Positions 1 through 7,200 of a stretch of 11,100 nucleotides of DNA are shown here, in pieces (positions within the stretch are counted from its first letter, which is position 1; each line of letters starts with the position of its first letter). Made by a program: the position numbers and the translations under genes. Below the pieces are notes generated by a model, which ran no database searches, had not been told where the DNA came from, and worked only from the letters and a program-made list of their open reading frames with translations. Origin of the DNA: JABGPL01 sp964387885 (GTDB lineage: Bacteria > Electryoneota > AABM5-125-24 > Hatepunaeales > Hatepunaeaceae); the NCBI GenBank assembly GCA_964387885.1, contig CAYLYZ010000151.1, positions 1-11,100 on the forward strand, in the 5' to 3' direction.

Positions 1-78
1 TCCGTAACTGGAGTCTGGCAATTCACCAGTTCTCTATCCACTTTGAGGGTAGGCTACCATTATGAAAAAGCAAAAATT

Positions 79-102
79 TTTCACCCCTCCGGAGGGGGGA
101 AA
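79..102. repeat. Palindromic hairpin CCCCTCCGGAGGGG
   Basis: Positions 84-97 form a perfect 14-bp palindrome, CCCCTCCGGAGGGG. After one mismatch (A83/G98) the pairing continues with TTTC at 79-82 against GAAA at 99-102. It lies downstream of the recombinase and of the broken small frame, both minus strand, so it could end their transcript. The minus-strand T-run starts several bases past the stem, so it is not a textbook intrinsic terminator. It could equally be a short dispersed extragenic palindrome. No gene is visible in 1-177. A second short inverted repeat, AACTGG/CCAGTT at 6-11 and 26-31, is the only other structure there. Confidence 0.5.
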
Positions 103-177
103 GGCAGGGACAAACAAAAAGCCTAAAAGCTATTTACAAAATTCCTGACAGTGCCGCGAAATCTAACACAATACCAC

Positions 178-351
178 CTAATTATCTAACATCAAAACTT
201 TTTGGATATTCTCGACAATTTCTTCAAGTTTACCTTTCTGACGATAGTGTGTTTACGTTAAATTCGCATCTGCGGTATGCAATAATCGATAACATAAATG
301 ATGTTATTTCAAGATTATACCAAGAATACCGTGATAAATGGACATAGACAT
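178..351 (-). pseudogene. Small reading frame broken by two in-frame TAA codons
   Basis: An ATG at 351-349 is preceded by AAGGAG (364-359), 7 bases upstream, a strong ribosome binding site. The frame reads 15 codons (start MSMSIYHGILG) to TAA at 306-304. It continues in the same frame for 16 codons to TAA at 255-253, then 24 codons ending LEEIVENIQKVLMLDN before TAG at 180-178. The last segment looks protein-like. Both stops differ from CAA (Gln) by one base, so a 57-residue protein with two nonsense mutations is a fair reading. The large genes in this window end in TAA, so a reassigned code is unlikely. The function is not recognised. The segment LLHTADANLT, stop, THYRQ is loosely like the end of a tyrosine recombinase, but the His-to-Tyr spacing is wrong. 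The frame starts 66 bp after the recombinase stop, in the same direction. It could also be a chance run of frames. Confidence 0.35.
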
Positions 352-416
352 AATCTTTCTCCTTTTTAGTTAATAAGTACCGGTTAAAAAGATCAATTTG
401 GCTAATATATTTAACA

Positions 417-1490
417 TTAAATCAATATCCTTTCGATTTCATCCTGTGCTATTTTCTGACTTCTACGATCATAAAGCTTTGTCGTCTTTGCTGATGCATG
501 CCCTGCAATATTCTGAGCATGTTCAAGTTTTCCACCATGCGATAGATAGTTCGTTATGCCCGTAGCCCTAAAACTGTGGCAGCATATCCTCTCTGGAGAT
601 ATTCCCGCTTTTTCGCCACGTTTTCTGATCATCCGGAAAACATAGCTCCTGTCCAACGGGTTGCCTGTAAAAATCTTCCTCTGGTCTGCAGCTTGATATA
701 GATAAGATTTCTTCTTTCTACAAAAACCAACAGCATCCAAATACTCTTCTAAATATTCTTCCAGTTTGTGATGAACAGGGATCTCCAGATAATTACCTCC
801 CTTTTCATGTAGACGCAGTCCTTTTCGTTTTCCCATTGACACATAATCCTTGACCTTAAGATTGATAACCGCACTAATTCGACCGAATGTGTAAAACATT
901 GTGGCGATCAGAGCTCTGTCGCGCAGTACAAAGGGACGAAAAGTTTTGCCTTTAGAAGCCTTAATCCGTCCGGAAAGATGTTCGAACAATTTTTTAACAT
1001 CCCCGTCACTTAGAATGTGGGTTTTGCCTGTTTTAACGACTAGTTTGGGAGCTTTGACGGAGCTGGCTGGGTTGAAAGGCACTATCTGGCCAGTGACCAA
1101 CCAGTCGAACAAGGTTCGGATGGCTGCCAAGTGTTGCTTGATCGTTGGTATAGACGCGGGGTTTTTTTCTATGTAGGCTGCAATCATGTAGGGTTGGATA
1201 TCCTCAAGGGCAAGACCTTGTTTTTCACACCAGGCAAAAAACTGCTTAACTGCTCTAGCATAGGCAATTCGTGTGTTATTATTTGGGATGTTGGCAGTGA
1301 AGAAGTCGACGAATCGTCTGCAGGTGTTTTCCCCCATGTCGGAGATAATCCTAGGTAGGACAAATCCATTCAAGTTGGTTAGGTGATTTTTCTGGTCGTA
1401 AATTGACAGTTTGTTAATACCGTTCTCCTGTATCTGAAAAAGAGTTAACATAACGTCTTTTATGTTAACTCTTTTGAAAGCGGAATACAA
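417..1490 (-). CDS. Tyrosine-type site-specific recombinase/integrase
   Basis: This is a complete phage-integrase-family tyrosine recombinase, which cuts and rejoins DNA through a 3'-phosphotyrosine intermediate. An N-terminal SAM-like core-binding domain spans about residues 52-145 (CRRFVDFFTAN, TRIAYARAVKQFFAWCE), and the catalytic domain about 155-350. All catalytic residues are visible: Arg204 (TFGRIS), Lys230 (HEKGG), His305 and Arg308 (HSFR), His331 (GHAS) and Tyr340 (KLYDRR). The HSFRATGIT...LEHAQNIAGH...TTKLYDR pattern matches a widespread orphan or mobile integrase group rather than integron IntI or canonical XerC/XerD. The start is uncertain. The longest frame opens at TTG (1490) just after an in-frame TAA and has no clear ribosome binding site. 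An ATG at 1451 would give 344 residues. Relatives usually begin shortly before the LPxIISDMGE-like segment, so the shorter form is credible. A long inverted repeat covers codons 6-18 (1438-1475), so expression or the start codon may be controlled by that element. Confidence 0.93.
   Translation of the reverse strand: MYSAFKRVNIKDVMLTLFQIQENGINKLSIYDQKNHLTNLNGFVLPRIISDMGENTCRRFVDFFTANIPNNNTRIAYARAVKQFFAWCEKQGLALEDIQPYMIAAYIEKNPASIPTIKQHLAAIRTLFDWLVTGQIVPFNPASSVKAPKLVVKTGKTHILSDGDVKKLFEHLSGRIKASKGKTFRPFVLRDRALIATMFYTFGRISAVINLKVKDYVSMGKRKGLRLHEKGGNYLEIPVHHKLEEYLEEYLDAVGFCRKKKSYLYQAADQRKIFTGNPLDRSYVFRMIRKRGEKAGISPERICCHSFRATGITNYLSHGGKLEHAQNIAGHASAKTTKLYDRRSQKIAQDEIERILI
1438..1475. other. Perfect inverted repeat with dif-like core; candidate recombination site
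   Basis: Two 16-bp arms (AAAAGAGTTAACATAA at 1438-1453 and its exact complement at 1460-1475) flank a 6-bp centre, CGTCTT (1454-1459). The inner 11-bp arms are AGTTAACATAA (1443-1453) and TTATGTTAACT (1460-1470). The E. coli dif site is 11-6-11 with XerD arm TTATGTTAAAT, so the right arm matches at 10 of 11 positions and the left arm is its mirror image. The 11-6-11 geometry and its place in the 5' end of a tyrosine recombinase gene suggest that the recombinase binds here, as a core att/dif site, an autoregulatory operator, or both. In the minus-strand mRNA the same sequence would fold into a 16-bp hairpin that contains the alternative AUG (1451-1449). A site for an unrelated dimeric repressor is the main alternative. 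Confidence 0.6.
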
Positions 1491-1537
1491 GTTTGTATTT
1501 TAGAAGAAAGTTCTGAGGAAGATAGTTTTTTATTGAA

Positions 1538-1566
1538 AACTGGGGACGAGGACACCGTCCGCAGTT
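1538..1566 (-). terminator. Probable intrinsic terminator after the LVIVD-repeat gene
   Basis: On the minus strand, 9 bases after the stop of the 1575-4103 gene, the sequence can form an outer 5-bp stem (AACTG/CAGTT), one mismatch, an inner 5-bp stem (GGACG/CGTCC) and a 7-base loop. The 3' side runs into CAGTTTTC, a short T-run. The position and shape fit a factor-independent terminator that insulates the recombinase gene from the secreted-protein gene upstream. The T-run is short, so strength is uncertain. It could instead be a dispersed GGACG..CGTCC palindrome. Confidence 0.5.
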
Positions 1567-1574
1567 CGTATTGT

Positions 1575-4103
1575 TTATTTTATCAACACTAGCTTCACAG
1601 TACTAACATAATTTTTCACCTCCATTCGGCAGAAAAAAACTCCAGCGGTTAAATCTGAAGCATCCCAAATAATCTTATGTTTTCCGGCTACGTTTACCAT
1701 GTCGTGTATCACAGCAGCTTTACGCCCCAATAAATCGAAGACTTTGAAAACTACGCGGGAATTTGTGGGGAGATCGTAGGAAAACGTAGTCGTTGAATTA
1801 AACGGATTGGGAAAGGGTTCATACAGGGCGAACTCCATCGGTATTGTCTTCGTTTCCCGAACGTCATCTCTAAGAAGACCCTTTCCGGATAACTCAATAG
1901 CAAGCTCCCGATCTTCTGAGACGATGGTCAATGCGGAACTGTAGGTCGTGTCTGCTTGAGGTAAGAAGGTCACAATCAGCGTTGTATCGCCTTCGGATCC
2001 AAGGGAGAATGATTCAGCGAATTCACATGAAAATACTTCCGATTCTATTATTATATTCGTGATCTCACGGGCTAAGCGGCTGTTATTGGTTATATCGATA
2101 CTCCATTCTGCAAGACTATCAATATAGATCTCCCCAAAATCATGCGATTCTTCGGAGAGCCCAAGATACCAGACACCACGCGCACGACTGACATCATATA
2201 TCCCAAAATCCCAATAATCTGCCAGATAAAGATAATTGTCAAAAACTGATATTTCAACTGCACAGCCAGGAGTTTCAATGAAACCGATAAGTTCGGGTGA
2301 AGATGGTTCTTCAAGTGAATACAGCTTGATTCCGTTATTCATTTCCGGTACATACAATATTCCGGAATCAATTTCCAATTCGGTGTGACGGTGAGGAAAT
2401 GCATCAATTCTTTCTATTATTTGTGGAGATTCGGGATCATCTACTGATATTATAAGAACTTCCGCACCAGAATTGGCATAAATATATCCTTCTCTGGCAA
2501 TGATGCACCCGGCAATACTTGCATTGAAATCAGTAATGCTTATTAGTTCAAGCTCTTCAGGTCCATTAAATCTATAAATGCGAAGTCCGTATTGGGCATC
2601 GGATGCATAAAGAAATTCTCCTTCAAGCGTCAAATCCTGAACATAATCAATATTGCGATCCTCACCTATGTATTGGTACTCACGAATGAATTCCGGTTCT
2701 AAGGGATTTGAAATATTATAAATATAAATACCTTCGTGAACACGGGAAACATAGAAATAATCACCTCTGCATTCACCAAATAAGGGATGACGGCCTCTGA
2801 TTCGTCCTGTTAAAATGGGGTTTTGAGGTTCATCGATATTGACAACTCCAATTGTACTGGGAGCACCGACACTTGTAATAAATAAGTGTTGGTTATCTGA
2901 CTTGATCATGCTGTGGACCAAACCATATGCCAGATTATCAATCTCTGAAATCAACTCAGGTTGATTGGGATCATGCACATCAAAGCTGACAAGATGTTTG
3001 TACTGTTCTTCATCCTCCTGTCTGTAATGATCCACCTGATCGACAAGATAAACATATTCACCATTAGTTTCTACATTACCATACTCCCTGCCGTTAACAT
3101 GTTCCCAGACGGTTTCCGGATTGCGAGGATTAACTATATTCAGAACTGACATACGACCGATACCATCGGCAAGGAAAACGTAATGTGAATTTAATGCAAG
3201 ACTGTTGCCCATAATTGTTGGTTCTCCCCAGGCACCTCTCCTCGTTTCTGATACATATTCCGGGTTTTCAGGATCAGAAATATCCATGATGTAGATGTAT
3301 TGTCCACTCAAAATCGCAAATTCTTCATAAAACAGAATTTCTTTCCCTGTTACGTAATTTCGGCCTTCATATTCACCTATTAATTCAAGATTCTCCGGAT
3401 TATTCAAAGAGTATATTTTTAGTCCGGGATATGAAACTGCTATCAAAAGATTATCCTTAATGCTTACAGAACAAGGATAATTGCGTTCTGAAACAAAAAC
3501 TGTATCTAACATTCGAGGATTTTGAGGATCGGAGATTTCGAAGACAAAAAAATGATTACCTGTAATTTTTGTAACAAAAGCATAGTTATCAAATACTTTG
3601 ATTTCGTCAGTATTAATAAATACTCTTTCTTGGTAATAACAAGTGACTGAAGGATTTCTGGGATCGGAAATGTCAATAATATTAAATCCACCTCTTTCAT
3701 TGGTCACATAAGCAAAACCATCTTGAATGTCAATCTTCCGTGTATCGAGCAAATCTTCACATTGACCAATAATAACTGGATTTAATGGCTCAGATATCGA
3801 ATAGACTTTTAGACCTTCATATCCATCACACAAATATAGTAAAGTATCTTGAATAAGAATTCCCCTCGCACAACCTTCAGTTGGAATCTCTCGTAATCTT
3901 TGAGGATTCTCTGGGTTTGATACATCCATAATGGTTATTCCCCAGCTATTACTGAAGTATGCAATATCATTCTGGATTTTAACATTAAAATAATCTCCAG
4001 AAATGTCATTGCTGGATAACATCTCCACGTTCCAACTTTCCCAGGCAAGACAGAAGATGGGGATGAAAATGAAAATCAAAATTAACTTCAGGATTTTCTT
4101 CAT
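1575..4103 (-). CDS. Secreted LVIVD-repeat protein with ASH-like domain and T9SS sorting domain
   Basis: The 842-residue protein starts with a Sec signal peptide (MKKILKLILIFIFIPIFCLA, cleavage likely after Ala20). Residues 30-645 are about 14 LVIVD-type repeats of roughly 40-50 residues. Each ends in a phrase such as IMDVSNPENPQ, IIDISDPRNPS or IMDISDPENPE, and is preceded by a short strand such as AYVT or LYLCDG. Such repeats are expected to form beta-propeller-like blades. Residues 654-743 (SHDFGEIYIDS...IDITNNS...VTFLPQ...IELSGKG) resemble an ASH/choice-of-anchor-D immunoglobulin-like domain. Residues 757-842 are a type IX secretion sorting domain (FPNPFNSTTT, YDLP, VFDLLGRK, GVFFCRMEV). 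The protein is therefore probably surface-attached or released. Its ligand is unknown. Start: ATG at 4103, with GGAGG at 4120-4116, a long 12-base spacing, but no better start exists. It lies 180 bp after the giant beta-helix gene, same strand, with hairpins between, so co-transcription is uncertain. Confidence 0.9.
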   Translation of the reverse strand: MKKILKLILIFIFIPIFCLAWESWNVEMLSSNDISGDYFNVKIQNDIAYFSNSWGITIMDVSNPENPQRLREIPTEGCARGILIQDTLLYLCDGYEGLKVYSISEPLNPVIIGQCEDLLDTRKIDIQDGFAYVTNERGGFNIIDISDPRNPSVTCYYQERVFINTDEIKVFDNYAFVTKITGNHFFVFEISDPQNPRMLDTVFVSERNYPCSVSIKDNLLIAVSYPGLKIYSLNNPENLELIGEYEGRNYVTGKEILFYEEFAILSGQYIYIMDISDPENPEYVSETRRGAWGEPTIMGNSLALNSHYVFLADGIGRMSVLNIVNPRNPETVWEHVNGREYGNVETNGEYVYLVDQVDHYRQEDEEQYKHLVSFDVHDPNQPELISEIDNLAYGLVHSMIKSDNQHLFITSVGAPSTIGVVNIDEPQNPILTGRIRGRHPLFGECRGDYFYVSRVHEGIYIYNISNPLEPEFIREYQYIGEDRNIDYVQDLTLEGEFLYASDAQYGLRIYRFNGPEELELISITDFNASIAGCIIAREGYIYANSGAEVLIISVDDPESPQIIERIDAFPHRHTELEIDSGILYVPEMNNGIKLYSLEEPSSPELIGFIETPGCAVEISVFDNYLYLADYWDFGIYDVSRARGVWYLGLSEESHDFGEIYIDSLAEWSIDITNNSRLAREITNIIIESEVFSCEFAESFSLGSEGDTTLIVTFLPQADTTYSSALTIVSEDRELAIELSGKGLLRDDVRETKTIPMEFALYEPFPNPFNSTTTFSYDLPTNSRVVFKVFDLLGRKAAVIHDMVNVAGKHKIIWDASDLTAGVFFCRMEVKNYVSTVKLVLIK

Positions 4104-4142
4104 GATGGATGATGTCCTCCAACCAGTTTAATTATTCTTATT

Positions 4143-4166
4143 CAGTCGGGCGGAGACGCCTGACTG
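4143..4166. repeat. 10-bp hairpin with GAGA tetraloop
   Basis: CAGTCGGGCG (4143-4152) and CGCCTGACTG (4157-4166) pair along 10 positions around GAGA. On the plus strand the only imperfect pair is a G-T wobble and the loop is of the GNRA type. On the minus strand, the direction of the neighbouring genes, that pair becomes an A-C mismatch. No T-run follows, so it is not a standard terminator. It lies in the leader of the 1575-4103 gene and may be a REP-like extragenic palindrome. Confidence 0.55.
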
Positions 4167-4178
4167 CACGCCTCTAGA

Positions 4179-4221
4179 TCACTCCCTCAGATTCTGCAAA
4201 TACAAGATGCTGAGGGAGTGA
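4179..4221. repeat. 12-bp perfect inverted repeat in intergenic spacer
   Basis: TCACTCCCTCAG (4179-4190) and CTGAGGGAGTGA (4210-4221) are exact complements separated by 19 bases. On the minus strand the bases after the stem are not T-rich, so intrinsic termination is not supported. Possible roles are protection of the upstream mRNA's 3' end, Rho-linked termination, or a dispersed palindromic element. A third hairpin lies beside it at 4234-4253. Confidence 0.6.
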
Positions 4222-4233
4222 CCTTGGATATAA

Positions 4234-4253
4234 GGATTGAAGATATTCAACCC
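4234..4253 (-). repeat. Short hairpin just downstream of the giant gene
   Basis: On the minus strand GGGTTGAA (4253-4246) pairs with TTCAATCC (4241-4234) around a TATC loop, 8 pairs with one G-U. It lies about 30 bases after the TAA of the 4284-10112 gene. No clear T-run follows, so it may only stabilise the transcript end. It is the first of three stem-loops a transcript leaving the giant gene would meet. Confidence 0.4.
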
Positions 4254-4283
4254 CTACGGTTAAAAACTTGATTTTTCTTAATA

Positions 4284-7200
4284 TTACTTCATCAGAACAA
4301 CTTTTCGGTTTATTTCAAAGCTCTCACTTCCGGAAGCCTTGAATAGCACCATGTATACACCTGAGGCAGCACCATCCGCATTCCAGACAAGTGAGTATTT
4401 ACCTGCAGCCTGCTGACAATCGACAAGATGGGCGACTTCTCTGCCGCTAAGGTCGAATAACCTCAAAGACACATCTGCATCGGTTTTAAGATCATAACTG
4501 ATGTTGGCTGTTGAGTTGAAAGGATTCGGGAATACCGGATGAAGTGCGAATGCTTCAGGTAATTCTGCCAAAACACCAAGGCTTGTTCTCTCATCAAAAT
4601 CAACTTGCCGGAACAACCGTGCAGTTTCACTTACCGCACTCCTTATCTCTCTTACTCCAATTGCGTCAAGTTGTCCTCCCTGTCGTTCAAAGATTTCGCG
4701 CCACTGGAGATTCATGAATCTTGCTTCAAGCGAATCCAATCGGAATTCAGCATTGTTTGACATTTCATCGTAAGCAGCAATGGCTTCCTCAAACCTGCCC
4801 TCTTCGGTGAGAATACGAGGCATAATAAACCTGATTCTCCGAGATAATTCACAACGGTTGAGATTTCGGATCCTATTAGTATAGAATCCTCGTAAGTCGT
4901 CAAAGTCTCTCTGGAGGCGTTTATAACAATAAAGCAAATATCTGACGGAAGTAACAGCTTCACCGGAGTTCGGATTGTCATTAATGGCCCTCGCGAACAT
5001 TCTAGATGCCGATTCATATTCACCATTGCCAAATAGTGCTAATCCACGATCAAACGAAACATTATCTATATTTATATTACTCCAATCATCCGTGGAGATG
5101 TTGTCAAGTTGATCATCCCAAAAATACTGGTCATAATTACCATTACCTTCATCTCCCGGATCGTTACCTCCCCAGAAACTATCGTGGACCTCCAGACGGG
5201 CGGGGTTTGTAAATCCGTCTTTATATATCAGGTAACCCCAGGGGAAACCATTATTAAGGTGTTCCTCGACAATATCACAGAAAGACATTATCGGACCAGA
5301 ACCACTCTGTAAGGACATTTCCGCGCCGTCAATTCTGTCCATAACACCTTGCATGTCCGGATTAAATCCCTGTCCATTATTCAGAAAATCTGTTGAGACT
5401 CCTTCCCATCCTGTTAATTGAGGAGCACTATCAAAACAAGCTAAACCATTGACACCATTGTTTGCCAGCAATGCGTCATCGATAATGGGGTCCGAGGACA
5501 CTGCGACAATTCCACTGGATTTCCATTCACCACTTACGGCAGGTCCGCATTCAGTAACTGCAGTACCGGTAATTGTAACGTAATCAGCATCGTTATTCCA
5601 AAGATAAACTCCGCGTTCAGATACACCAGTCGGATTGTCGGGACCAACTCTCGTAATGATGTTTCTGAAGGGAGCTTGGAATCCAGGTTCTATATCATCA
5701 CCAAATATATTCACCTGAGAAGAATATACAGCCACACCCTGTTCGGTAATGTCATGTATATAACAGTCTTCGATCTCTACCCATTCATTGGGCTGTCCTC
5801 CCTGGTTGACACTGCTGATGTAGAATCCATCCATAGAACCACTGATGTCACAACCCTGGAAAGAGCTGGTGATTGCGTCTTCAAACTGAATAAGTATCTG
5901 GAACCACAGGTCGTCTTCGAAGCTGGCAAAATACATCGGATCATCCGGATTTCCGTCTCCATCAGAAGCATCTATTACTGCATCTTCAGCAATCACTGAA
6001 AGTCCCTGTCTCATAAAGAAAGCAGAGTTCTTTGTAAGGTTCATAACACCATCAGGATTCCCGAATGCATCAATATCCGCATTTGCCTCGTATTCATCAT
6101 CAGGAACGTGCGGGAAATCATATGGAACCTGGAATTCAGGATGGTTCTGATCAACAGGTTTGTCCTCTATCCAACGGCTTGGATTACCTACAGTCCCAGG
6201 ATGCATATTATAATGATAATGGTCGAGAATTCCGGCAAATAATCCCCCGGTACAGCCAATGTCGTTGGCGTTAGTATTAAAAGCTCCTTCGTAAACCTCT
6301 GTAACGTCAAGATATTCATTTGCGTTACCAGGCCAACCGAGGTTGATCAATGGTGAATTCCAATCGAGACGCTCTGTATTATTGTAACGTAGTGCAGGAT
6401 AGTTATACCATTCATCATTCTGCCCCCTCGCCCCATCGCAGTTTATGCCGAAAGGCGGACCTACATTTATGAAATTATTAGTTGGAAAATGCTGAGGATC
6501 TCCAAATGGAGGAACAAGGATACCGGTAGTTAGGTCCTCAAAATGGTTATTGAAAACTGAAAGATCTGGCAACGGATCCATTCCATTGCCGTCCACAGCT
6601 TCAATACCAATCCGATTATTCATGAAATTACCAGTAAATGTATTGTTGTAAATCAGTGTATTTTCTCCCATACCCCAGAATTGATCATATATGTGAACTA
6701 CATCTGCAAAATCGCTAAACTGGTAGAAGTTGTTGTGCACGTGAATGTCGGGATTGCGCCTGTCTGCAAATTCGATTACTCCCTCGTCCCATAATGTGTG
6801 AATACTTGTGTCTGCATTTGTAAAGCTGCATTTACGTATCGTACCAAAATCGACCAGATTCTCACCTTCAAATCCACGAATACCTCCGATGACTTCGATA
6901 TGAGTGGCATCGTCAAAAATCGCACTGTGATCAAATTCTGTGGCGTCAATTATAAATGCAGTCGAGTGTAGAATTTCAGGTTCAGGCACAAAATTGTTAG
7001 GAAGAGAATGGATATAAACCCCGAAGTTCTCATTATTTATGAACCGATTGTATTCTGCATAATTTGTTACTTCCTGCTCGTCAGTTGTAGGACGAATGTA
7101 GAGGCGAAGGTTTTCAAAACGATCAGCAATTAATCCATATTCAGCCCTGAGAATGTCGTTGTTCTCAACAAAGCAATTCAAGGTTTCATCACGGTCAAAT

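Noticed and set aside
1..60. Possible tRNA or other structured RNA at the left edge (short inverted repeats AACTGG/CCAGTT and GGTAG/CTACC)
   Set aside because: No T-loop GTTCRA motif, no acceptor pairing and no anticodon arm can be made. Only short stems are visible.
161..191. Two copies of ATCTAACA (161-168 and 184-191), matching the RYYYAAC end of integron attC sites
   Set aside because: No matching GTTRRRY partner or attC-type paired arms follow, and the nearby recombinase is not IntI-like. Probably chance repeats in AT-rich DNA.
901..1358. Open plus-strand frames opposite the recombinase gene
   Set aside because: They lie wholly antisense to a gene with intact catalytic motifs, and their translations show no domain pattern.
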